Source: Costus lasius (lineage: Eukaryota; Streptophyta; Magnoliopsida; Zingiberales; Costaceae). From it: DNA of 64,000 nt. The first letter of the stretch is position 1. Every line of letters begins with the position of its first letter. Under the pieces are notes generated by a model that had not been told where the DNA came from, ran no database searches, and saw nothing but the letters and a program-made list of their open reading frames with translations. This document shows positions 47,068 to 57,822 of the stretch, piece by piece. The stretch covers positions 22,317,501 through 22,381,500 of the forward strand of contig CM050454.1 of the NCBI GenBank assembly GCA_027563935.2. The letters are read 5' to 3'. A program made the translations under genes and the position numbers.

Positions 47068-47397
47068 TTTCCTTAGTCGGAAGAATAGTAAACGCTTATA
47101 TTGGTGCATAACATTATTTCCTAACACATTATTTCCTTATTTCCTAACATAAATGTCTTTCAACAACATATGTTCATATTGGTGCATCCATCTCCTTTTT
47201 TAAATTTATGTAATTTAGTCTCACAACATCACTGAATAGTAAACGCTTACACAAAATGATGGAGAACTGTACACCACTATCCTCGGGAACAGAAAGCTTC
47301 AACTAAGCATTGTCTATTTAGAGGGTATAAAGGTTTCATTTGAGTCAAAATATGTAAAGTGTTTGAATAGACTAATTTTACACATGAATTAAGCGGC
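47068..47397 (+). other. Spacer, probable copia D LTR end and flank
   Basis: No gene. It starts with TTTCCTTAGTCGG and contains repeated TTATTTCCTAACA words near 47105-47155, plus GAATAGTAAACGCTTA twice (47085 and 47233). The first part may be the end of the copia D LTR split at 43433. Confidence 0.35.
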
Positions 47398-47552
47398 ACG
47401 CTGAGATGAAGCCATAAATTGTTATGGCGCTCATCAGGGTTTTAACCCTCAATAATCTATATATATGTTGTAACATGCATACACAAAATTAATCGAATCA
47501 TCTATCTTCCAATTGATTCTCCACCTGCTGTGTTTTCCCTCTGCTTCTTTCA
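47398..47552 (+). repeat. Copia E 5' LTR, right part
   Basis: Matches the end of the 3' LTR through GAGATGAA, TTTTAACCCTCAATA and AATTAATCGAATCATCTATC, ending GCTTCTTTCA before the primer site. The first ~90 bases of the LTR are missing. Confidence 0.85.
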
Positions 47553-47553
47553 G

Positions 47554-47565
47554 GGTATCAGAGCC
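47554..47565 (+). other. Primer binding site, copia E (initiator Met tRNA)
   Basis: GGTATCAGAGCC, preceded by G where T is usual, immediately after the LTR. Confidence 0.85.
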
Positions 47566-47620
47566 TTCTTCCACCTCTTTCACAAAACGCTTAGCCGCCT
47601 TCTTTTTTTCATGAAAGGAG

Positions 47621-47810
47621 CTCACAGAAATAAATCTCTCTGTTCAAGCGAGATTTATTTTTCTCAGATTCGTGTGCTCTCTCTGAGAATCTCCAAGGCA
47701 CAGACGACTCCTCTGCTCACAGAAATAAATCTCTCTGTTCAAGCGAGATTTATGTTTCTCAGATTTGTGTGGTCTCTGTAAGAATCTCCAAGGCACAGAC
47801 GACTCCTCTG
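47621..47810 (+). repeat. 95 bp tandem duplication in copia E leader
   Basis: Two copies (47621-47715 and 47716-47810), each starting CTCACAGAAATAAATCTCTC and ending GACGACTCCTCTG, differing at only a few bases. The leader is thereby lengthened between the primer site and gag. Confidence 0.92.
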
Positions 47811-47862
47811 GAAGCTAACTCTTCGGCGGTATATTCTACCCAGGTTTTTCTTCCTCTGTCGA

Positions 47863-50800
47863 TATGTGTGAAGCTAACTCATCTGGATCAAATATAATGT
47901 CTTCAAATAATGCCTTCAGCATATCATAATCTTCACTTAATCCTAGTGACATTTCTTTTCAGCCTATCAAACTTACTCATGACAATTATTTATTATGGAA
48001 AGCTCAATTCATGCTCATCTTATACATGATTGTCTTGATATACTTGATGGAACTCTCCCTTGCCCTAGTCTATCAAATCCGAATTAACATGATTAGAACA
48101 AGAAAGATCAGGTGATATTAACATGGATTATATCAATGCTATCAGAACATGTTCTTCCTCTAGTCATTGGCCTTAACTCATTAGGAGATGTTTGAGAAGA
48201 TCTATCTGGTGTTTTTGCATCTCACTCTTATGCCCGGGTTCTTCAATTAAAAACACAATTACAAAAGATGGAACAATGAGACAAATCTATTGATGAATAC
48301 ATGCAAAATGTAAAACATATTGCCAACAATCTTGCAGCAATAGGACATCCAATATCTTCTAAAGCAATAGGACATCCAATATCTTCTAATGCACATATTA
48401 ACATGTTTAGGCCCATCTTTATGATAATGTTGTTGTAACCACATCTATTCATGTTGAAAATTTTAGTCTTGAAAAGGTTCACGGTATACTCTCCTCACAT
48501 GAACGTCTATTATAGTTATAGTCTATGAGGAATTCTGAACACTCACTTCTGGCTATTTATGCAAAAAAAAAAGTCAATAATTATATGGGCTCTAATCCTC
48601 AACGTGGTGGTCACCACAATCAAGACAGATATGGAAGAGGCAAAGGGTGTGGTCACATAAAATGTCAAAGATGTCTTGCTTTTGGACATTTATGCTCATG
48701 AGTGTTATAAACAATTTGACAACACTTATATTGATGGATATTCACAAGGTGGAGATTCACATGGTGGATATTCATGCGGCTGTCAACAACCATATGCTCA
48801 TCACAATCACCCTTCCTCCTACTTCCTCTGCAATTAGTTGGTACCTAGATTATGAAGCTACCCAAGACGTTACTCCAGATTATAATTCTCTTTCATATGC
48901 TATACCATACAATGGAGCAGACAATGCACAAGTTGGCAATGGTGTAGGTTTGCAAATTACTAACTTTTGAAACAAATACTTAGCTTGTCCTACTCGTAAC
49001 TTTAACATGCACAATGTTATTCATGTTCCTTCTTTAACTAAAAATTTACTTTGAGTTTCACCCAAATGAATACTTTGTGAAGGGACCGAGCGATGGGATC
49101 CATTTTGCTCCGGGGAGGCATAAAAAATAACCTTTATCACATTCAACCTTCATGCTCAACTATTCATCATGGTGAACTCACTAATACTATATCTTGGCAT
49201 GCTAGACTTGAGCACCCTTCCTTGCATATTGTTAGACAAATAATAGACCAATATGGTCTTCCTATTTTTCAAAATAATATTTCTAGACATTGTCATGCTT
49301 GCATGCAGGCTAAAAGCCATAAACTTTCTTTTTTTGGCATCCAATAATATATCATCTTCTCCATTAGCACTTATTCACTCAGAGGTTTGGGGTCCTACCC
49401 TTATTTTATCAAATAATGGCTTTTCATAATATGTCTCATTTGTTGATGATTTTAGCAAATTTACATGGCTTTCCCTATGCGTCGCAAATCAAAACTTACT
49501 ACTATATTTTGTCACTTTCAAAAGCATGTTGAACGATTCTTTGGTCGAAAAAAATCCTAGCCATTCAATCTGATTGGGAGAATTTCAAGGTCTCAATAAA
49601 CACCTTCAAGCTTCAAGAATTCATCACTGCATATCTTGTCCTCATACTCCAAAGCAAAATGGGTCCGCGGAGAGAAAACATAGGCACATCATTGAAACCG
49701 TGCTTGCTGTCCGACAACATGCCACTATGCCTACAAAATATTAGGATGATGCAGTGTCCACTATTATCTATCTCATCAACCGTCTTCCTACCGCCACTCT
49801 AGCCAACCAAACTCTCTTATAAAAGCTTTATAACTGCCCTCCTAATTTTGGCTTTCTTCATATTTTTGGTTGCGCATGTTTTCCTTGGCTTAGATCCTAT
49901 AATAAACACAAACTCCAACCATGCTCCTTACTATGTGTTTTTCTTATTTACAGTAATATACATCATGGTTGCCGTAGCTTACATGTACCAACTGGGCAAA
50001 TCTATATCTCCCGGTATGTTGTCTTTGATGAATCTTTCTTCCCTTTTGTAGCAAAGGATGATCATGCTCCGTTGAGTACTTTGCCATCAACTACTATATA
50101 TCAAGGTCTCTTATAAGCAATGCCATCTTCATCAATTAGACCTATTTCAACTAGCCAAATTTTTACAGTCCCCCTCTTCTCAATACAAAATCTCATCAGC
50201 TTCACATATACTCCTCATGAATTAAGTGATATTCAATCAACTCCATCACATCATTCAACTCTACCAATTCCAAAAACATCTCCATGAAGTCTAGAAACTG
50301 AGTCTCCTTTGCGATGCATGCGAATGCTTCAAGATATTTATAATGCCACTATTCCTTTATCCAATAGAACTCAAGCAAGCACTAAACACACATTATTACC
50401 AGAAGCATTATTAGTTTCCTTACTGCTAAGTGAACCAACTTGTTTTACTGAAGCTTCTAAAGACTGAAATTGCAATTAGCTATGACTTCTAAATTTAATG
50501 CTCCTCTCCATAATGGTACATGGACACGTGTTCCCCGGTCTCCTTCCATGAATATTATTGGTTGCAAATGGGTATTCAAAATCAGGTATAAGGCTAATGG
50601 TACCATTGAACAACATAAAGCTTGTCTTGTAGCTAAAGGTTTTCGATAACAACCAGGAGTTGATTTCACTAAAACTTTCATTCCTGTCATTAAAATTACT
50701 ACTGTTCATCTTTTATTATCTATTGCTGTCAACTCTAATTGGCCAATCCGTTAACTAGATGTGTCTAATGCTTTTCTACATTGTAAATCAGAAGAAACAA

Positions 50801-51893
50801 TATATATGGAGCAATAACTTGGTTTTCATCATCCACAATTTTCAAATCATGTATGTCATCTCAAAAAGTCTCTTTATGGTTTATGACAAGCTCCCCATGC
50901 TTGGTTTCATTGTTTAAGTGGATGGCTACAATTACAAGGATTTATAGGCTCTAAGACTGATACTTCCCTATTTTACTATTGTACCTCTAACAACATAATC
51001 CATATTCTCATATATGTAGATGATATATTGATCACTAGTACTAATCCTCTACACATTGATGGCTTAATTAAATCTCTTGGCCAAAAGTTTGCCATTAGAG
51101 ATTTGGGTTCAACCAATTTTTTCTTACGCATCTAACTATCACAATATTCTCATGGATGTCAACAATCACAAAGTAAATAGATCATATGTATTATGCAATG
51201 TGCTAAAATGGACGGTGCTTGGCTTGCTTCGACACCAATGGCCACTTCTACTTCCTCACCATCTGCTATACAATTAAGAGACCCCACTCTTTATCGAAGT
51301 ATAGTAGGTGCATTACAATATTTAACTATCATGAGACCTGATATCACCTTTGCAGTCAATCGTGTATGTTAGTTTATGCATTCACCGACTGATCATCATT
51401 GGTAAATGGTTAAACATATGCTTTGGTGTTTAAAAGGCACCATTCTTCATGGTCTCACTCTATATCGCAACTCTTCATGAGACTTGCATGTATACAGTGA
51501 TGTTGAGTAGACCGGCTCTCCTAAAGACCAACGATCTACTAGCTATTTTGCTAAATTTCTTAGCAAAAATCTTATCTCATGGAATTCGAAGAAACAACAA
51601 ACTGTAAGTACTGAAGCAGAGTATAAGGCTATTGCTAATACGACAGTTGAGGTTATTTGGATCCAATCTAACTGAACTCCAACTTGCCTCTTCGCACATT
51701 CCAAAACTTTGGTGTGATAATATTGATGTTACTTATTAAGTGGCAAATCATGTATTTCATGCTCGTACTAAACATGTGGAGATAGACTTTCATTTTGTGT
51801 GAGAACAAGTAGCAATGTGTTAACTTGTAGTATCCTACATCTCTACAAATGAACAATTTGTGGACATCCTCACACATCTCTTTCGCATATTAG
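47863..51893 (+). pseudogene. Copia E gag-pol remnant
   Basis: Gag starts near MCEANSSGSNIMSS (47863) with the copia gag phrase IKLTHDNYLLWKAQF. A 27 bp in-frame duplication lies at 48336-48389. Protease is only partly readable (SSAISWYLDYEATQDVT, active site altered). GAG-pre-integrase reads SWHARLEHPSLHIVRQIID and CHACMQAKSHK. Integrase pieces: HSEVWGPT, VDDFSKFTWL, HTPKQNGSAERKHRHIIE. RT: WVFKIRYKANGTIEQHKA, the catalytic YVDD at 51013-51024, AIRDLGSTNFF. RNase [12 protein letters not shown] near 51603. Stops and shifts throughout. Confidence 0.87.
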
Positions 51894-51940
51894 GTTTCAA
51901 CTTTTGGTTTCCAAACTCAATGTCCAGTCCCCTAGCATGA

Positions 51941-51953
51941 GTTTGAGGGGGAG
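51941..51953 (+). other. Polypurine tract, copia E
   Basis: GTTTGAGGGGGAG directly before the 3' LTR, as usual for this kind of copia element. Confidence 0.8.
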
Positions 51954-52198
51954 TAATAACAACAACAATATCTTTGACATCAAGGATTGATATGTTGCCA
52001 CATCAATCCTTACCAATAATGTTATATTTCCAAGATTGTATATCGCCGAGATGAAATCATAAATTGTGATGGCATTCATCGGAGTTTTAACCCTCAATAT
52101 ATCTATATATATGGTGTAACATACATACACAAAATTAATCGAATCATCTATCTTCCAATTGCTTCTCTACCCGCTCTATTTTCCCTCTGGTTCTTTCA
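51954..52198 (+). repeat. Copia E 3' LTR
   Basis: About 245 bp from TAATAACAACAACAA (expected TG, apparently changed to TA) to GGTTCTTTCA. A GGATTGATATG / CACATCAATCC inverted pair lies near 51983-52008. Confidence 0.8.
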
Positions 52199-52976
52199 CA
52201 CTCTTCCTATCATGCATGGATAAGTTATGATGCGACTAGTAATTACAAGGAGTCAAATAGCACATGATTGATCCTCTCAACTCATTCAAGGTGGCAGCGT
52301 TTTCGTAAACCTGTAGGCATAAGTATAGCAGCAGTAATACGGTGGCACTCGGGAGTCATCGGCTGGATAACGGGGGACGTGTAATAACAATACCAGGAGC
52401 GTTCTGAGCAGACAATTCCTTTGTCAGCATCAACAGGGGGCAAATGAGTGAGGCAAAGCAGGAAGAGTGCGCCTTTCCAGATGGTGGCACAATGTTATGA
52501 TCTTTCAAGCTGTAAAGATGGGCTCATCTCCAGTACTCAACGCTGGCTACGCGGTTTCTCGATCAGGAGGAGGCATATTTATTCTTGTTTGTGGACTTGA
52601 GTAGAAGCGTATCTGGAATCTTACGTGGGATTAAGTGCACCTCACTTGACTTAAGCATCCGAGCGGATGGGGTTGAATGCTTGACACACGGCAGAAAAAA
52701 TATCCAACGGCTGATGGAAAAATATTGCCGCTCGTCCGAATTTCTCTAAGCGACTTGTCGCTTGCCCACGTTTTCGACCCCGTCCCGCTGTTCTTGCCCT
52801 AAGTCGACGCTAGCGCCTGACCTCGCCGATGCCATCGTCTCACCTCATTGACAGCCCTTCTGACGCCAGCGCCTTGCTGACGACATCGCCTCACCGACGC
52901 CAGCGCTCGCTGATGACATCGGTTTGCCCAGCAGCTGCTCGAAGCTCCCGATGCCAACACTCGCCCAGCTCCCTGA
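52199..52976. other. Unassigned stretch with a degenerate minisatellite
   Basis: 52199-52798 matches nothing else in the window and shows no convincing coding frame; it is the best candidate for non-retrotransposon DNA here. About 52800-52975 holds GC-rich imperfect units of around 30 bases (GACGCCAGCGC, GATGACATCG). Confidence 0.45.
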
Positions 52977-54242
52977 TGTAGGAGCATCTCCATGAAGTTC
53001 TCCAAGCCCTTGTATCTTGGGACTTCATGAATTTTGAAGCTTATCTTGTATTTGTTACTTTCATGTTCTTGCTTTAGAGTAGGGGTAGCCTAGGATTTTA
53101 TTTTTTTTTAAGTAATTTTAATTTCCTAGATGATGTAATAGGTTGTTTTAGCCTAGGGTTGCTTGCACCTGTAATTCACTACAAGCTGCCTCCTCCTTCT
53201 CAAAGGGATTAATATCAGCCCTCCATCTCAACTCATCATGGGTGATCCAAGATCTACCACACATCAAGGAAAACCCTCAAGATCAGCCCTCCAACAAAGC
53301 TCTTCAAAGAAAAGACAACATCCACCATCCATCAAGGTTTGCACACTTATTGGCGCCACCTCCCAAGGCACTCAACCACCTTCATGACACATGGACGCCA
53401 CCTCATCATGCTTACATGTCATGGGCGCCCAAATCAGGTCAAAGTCCACAAGGAGCCAACTTCAAATTCAAACAAGTCAAATTCAGCCTCCAATTCCACC
53501 AATCAAATGATAGACACCTCTTCACTCCACCAATAGAAGAGGCATGCACATTCAATCTCCAAGAGCATTAAAGAGGCTTCCATGCACCCTTGCATGCAGC
53601 CAATTCGTTTACACATCTTCCCTAAAACATCAAAGGCGCCAAGAAAGAAAGAACAAATCCAAACCATGCATTCAAAATCAGCCACCATCCAAACCTTGAT
53701 TTGAAATTCAAATAAGGGCATCTTTGGAATCTTAGCTTCAATGTAACGTTGAGAGAAGGAGAGGATTTAAGGGCTTGTATTTTTTACTTGCACTTCAGTC
53801 TATGCATTTTGAGAAAAAAACTATGCGTTGAGCGAAACTTGTGTGGTGGTGGATTCCATCCAAAAACTCTTCTCTTCCCCTTCTCTTCCTCTAGAAGTGC
53901 CGAGAACTCTTTCCTCTCTTCTCTTCTTCTTCTCCACCAAATCTATCTTTCTCTCCTTGAAGTTCTCTATGCATTAACGCCATCTTCATGCTGGCCTCCA
54001 ACCTTCATCAACGCTAATCAAAGAGGAACAACTTCAAAGCCTTGATCAAGACCCCTAGGGACCATTTTGTTGTAGTTTAAGGGGAGTTTGGGGACATTGT
54101 ATTTCGTCCTCCCTTTGTTCATTTGATTTGAATGTTGGTCATTTAACTGCCCCTATCTAGCCTCAACGCCAAGATATGGGAGCGTGGACAAAGAAAGGGG
54201 TTTAGGCCCCTTCCCTAATAGGGGCCGCAAGGTGATTTCTCC
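52977..54242 (+). other. LTR-like unassigned stretch
   Basis: Begins TGTAGGAGCATCTCC. It has no domain-bearing frame, contains many GGCGCC words, then a TTTAAGG-type box and a CT-rich stretch near 53870-53960 reminiscent of an LTR R/U5 region. No second copy is in the window, so LTR identity is unproven. It abuts the truncated left end of the copia C LTR. Confidence 0.35.
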
Positions 54243-57200
54243 GAAGAATGTCCCCGAAATAGGCCGGTCCCAAAAACCCAGTGAAGATTGCAAGCAAGGG
54301 AGTCGACACGATGAGTTAGGAAATACCTTAAGAGCAATGTAGAGCGATGCCGATGCAGGCGTCCAAGTGTGCGCCCTCTGTAGTCTCGCACACACGGATC
54401 TCTTGAGTTCTCTTCTTCCACGCCCGGTGCTAGCCTCGGGAAGAAGATCCAAGCCTTAGGGAGATACTCTAACTCACTTGCACCACCTAGAGAAAAGATG
54501 CGCCAAGTGAGGAGGGAAACTATCCAAGCCGCCAAGCCTTAGATCTCCTTGCGCCAAGAGGAAAGGAGGAAGAGGCTTGCGGTTATGGAAGAAGATGCGC
54601 CCTTGCTCCAAGCACTCGCCCCTCTCCTTGTGTTCACGCCTTCAAGGATTGATCATCCACAAGAGGGGGCGACTAGGGTCACATTTATAGGGCAAGAGGC
54701 GGTTAGGGTAATGGCTAGGATCATGACAAGTGTAGGGCTAGGATGAGGAGGTTTGAGATAAGGAAAGTCTCCGAGACATTTCCATAATTCTCATTCAACC
54801 ATTCCTTATTGTGCCCCATGCCCTTCCTTGTGCGCCAAGGCCTTGCCTTGCGCCCCAAGCAATGCCATAGAGGCATGCATTCCATCCTAGGAAGAGAGGG
54901 GAGGCGCCCTTTACTTCCATAATGAAGCAAAGGCGCCAACATGACCCCATTATGGCCCTAGGCGCTTAATGGTTCATGTTTCTCCCCATTATACCCTTTT
55001 AGCCTCTCATCTCTTCATGAGAACTTGTTATTGGGCCTCATTGGATAATGAGCTAGCCCAAACTTCATTACATGGGTTGATTAAGCACTTGGATCCAATC
55101 CAATGCAACCCTAATCCAAATGTGACCAACCATGGTCAAATACGGGTCAACCTGCCAAAAATGAAGTTTGGCCCCAATAACATTCTTCCATCTCGTCAGG
55201 CCCATTGGCACTGATGAAATCTCCCAATTAGATCCGAGTTATCCAATAACCCGATTATAAGGCTTCCCGATCAATACGAGAACTCAAGTATCAAGGTGTG
55301 CGACCCTGTAGGTTCCTCTGACGCTGGCAGTGCTGACCAGAGGTCATCACAAGCAGTGAGTGGCACCTAGCAGTACATCGCTGCTACCCAGGTCATTGGA
55401 ATGGATATCGACATCGACATCCCCATCATCGCAACTAGGTACAAATGCATTACAGTCTCTTTGCCGAACTGATATCCGATTGGACAAGTGTGTCACCACT
55501 TGTTTTCACCCAATCACATGGTTATGACTAAATCAAGTTCTCACCTGAGTATGGCCATACACTTTTGTTGGGGTATGCCCTTAAGGCTAATGTTTGAGGC
55601 CTTGGGATTGTATCAGTATCATGTATAAACTTTTATGTTTATAAAGGCATGGTTGTTATTCAGGTTGTTACATTGTCTGCTGCAATAAGTGTACTTCTGA
55701 ATAATGTCTCAGTACTGTTCAGCTAGGCTGACATGCAGTAAAGTCCTTAGTCGATATATCTTGGTGAACATGAGACAGCCTTGATATGGTTAAGACTAAT
55801 ATGTGTTCTAATCTTATAGGATGCTTCGAGCATGGAATAAGATGTAGACTCATGGGTACATTGGATGTACTGGACAGACCCTACTAGGTTATTCAATTGC
55901 TTGTCACAATGTGAATAATCCTTGAATGCGACAAGTGGCACATTTCCTCTGACTTGAGATCACTTGTGTTTCTAAATGATGATTGTCATTGTTTTGAGGT
56001 AGTTCAATATCATTTGAAACATAATGATTATAGACTATCTTGGATGGTGAGCTTGAGTCAGGTTAGGGCACTAGTGATAGACATAGGATTGCCGTCTCCT
56101 TGTTTAAGGAGTGTGATGTTCTAAAGGGGCCCCCTGGATGAGATGATTGAGAAAAGAGTATGGCCATACCCAGGTGACTATGTTCATATGATCTAATCAT
56201 GCTCATCATATTGGAGTTACAAGCTTGACACGCTTGTCCAATAAGAACATCCAGTGGCAAAGGAAAATTGCATGCCTTGTGAGTTGATTCACACTTGTGC
56301 TGTGGTTTGGGTGAAGTCTTGGAAGACTCTTTCCTTTATATCGGGAGACAGTGATGTGTTGCTAGATACCCCTCACTGATCGTGATAACGATAGTTATCG
56401 TTACCGACATTTAAAGGAAACCCTCAGGGTCGCACAATTTGATGATATGGCTTACTTAAGTCAGATCGTGTAGACTGAATTATTCAGGTTCAGTTTAAAG
56501 GGATTTAATCTCTGATTGTAAGTGAGATCTGGTCTGATCATGTTTGATTGATTAGGGCTTGAGATCGGTAAGCTTCGATTGAGAGAATGGATGCTGGATC
56601 GGTGTGATCAGGAGCATCAAGAGATCGACGGTCAGATCAAGAGCCTTAGGGTTTATTGTGGTCTGGACTGATTGCTTGGTTTATTTGGTTATTGAACCAA
56701 ATCGATTTGAACCAGCTCATTGGTTGAGCGCATGGTTCAATCTAAGAGGAGTTTGCGATTGGGTAAACCCATGATCGCATTTGGAGGTGAGGCTTTCTAT
56801 TTTTAGAAAGCATGATCACTTACGTGACCACGCCTCATGAAACTTGCCTCTTCACGCCTTTATCGCCAACTTGAGTATTCGGCGCTTGCATTCTCGTGTG
56901 GAGAAGTGTAGACGACAAGCGGAAGTATTCAGCCAAGCAAGGTGATCTCTCCCTTTTCCATTCGGCAAGACAATCTTGGAGCCTTGCTAACACAAGGAGC
57001 ACTAAGGAAGAGTAGGCGACATCAATTGTGTGCGTCACCTTAGGAGAAGGAGCATTTGCGCCTTTCCTTCCAAGACACCATCTAAGCGATGGCAATGGTA
57101 AGAATCGCTTCTCATTGAAAGTTGAATATATTACATGCTATGCGATCCTTTTAGAAACCCTAGATTCCGCTAGAGTTTTTGTTGCGCCTCCTATCAGGGT

Positions 57201-57801
57201 TTCGCCCCCCCTTTTTGGGGACTCCTTTCAACTTTCAGTCATAGAACCATAGAGGAGCTCCATGGATATCATGCTTCCCTAAGGAAGGGGCAAATCCTAT
57301 GTCTGTCCATTGACCTTCTCATATGGGTCGTGACATGCTCAATGACAACCGTTATGACCTCCCAACTACGGCGAGGTGTTAGGTTGCATCAAAGCAAGTC
57401 CCTAACCATATAGAATGGTCAATGACCTCAAGTCAAGGGATCAATGCATCTCCTGTCACTTATGAGGATAACTCATGACACCAAGTCATAGCCTCATAGC
57501 GGGTCTATCCAGTATATCCTCTAATGATATACCCATGTGTCTGCGTTAGCACCACGTGCCTAACCAGCCCACATACCAGTCTCACAAGTACCATAGCTGT
57601 CCCATATCCACTAAGGTACATCGATTGGGGATTATAGTTCGAGCACAGATCCAATCTGTCTCCAGGGACATTATCATGTAAGTACACAATCGCAGGTGTA
57701 GACAAACAATGATAACGACAATGCCAGAAAGATATATGAATATCAGAGTCAAGTAGTACAAAGATGGACCAAAACTAGGTCCTAGGGCATATACACCAAC
57801 A
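54243..57801 (-). repeat. Copia C 3' LTR, split by a solo LTR
   Basis: On the minus strand it starts TGTTGGTGTATATGCCC and is colinear with the solo LTR at 60904-62996, except for the insertion at 55566-57230 and loss of the last ~63 bases at 54243. A TATA-like box (TATAAATG on minus, 54682-54689) is present. Confidence 0.9.
55566..57230 (+). repeat. Solo LTR, copia-type, nested in copia C 3' LTR
   Basis: 1665 bp from TGTTGGGGTATGCCC to GGGGACTCCTTTCA, flanked by the perfect duplication ACTTT (55561-55565 and 57231-57235). No primer site, coding region or second LTR is present, so this is a solo LTR left by LTR-LTR recombination. The start resembles the copia C LTR but the body differs, so it is a related but separate family. 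Confidence 0.92.
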
Positions 57802-57802
57802 A

Positions 57803-57813
57803 TCTCCCACTTG
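57803..57813 (-). other. Polypurine tract, copia C
   Basis: On the minus strand AAGTGGGAGAT lies directly before the LTR start, the usual plant copia form. Confidence 0.9.
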
Positions 57814-57822
57814 CACTAAGAC

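Larger units (their letters stand above)
47398..52198 (+). mobile_element. Copia E: short-LTR Ty1/copia element, decayed
   Basis: Plus-strand copia element with a truncated 5' LTR, initiator-Met primer site, gag-integrase-RT-RNase H remnants, a polypurine tract (TTTGAGGGGGAGT) and a 245 bp 3' LTR. Short LTRs and layout fit the Ale/Retrofit type, which is tentative. I find no target duplication because the left end is lost. Confidence 0.85.

Noticed and set aside
53242..53571. 109-codon open frame in the LTR-like region
   Set aside because: Low-complexity His/Pro/Gln text, no domain, overlapping frames open; not supported as a gene.
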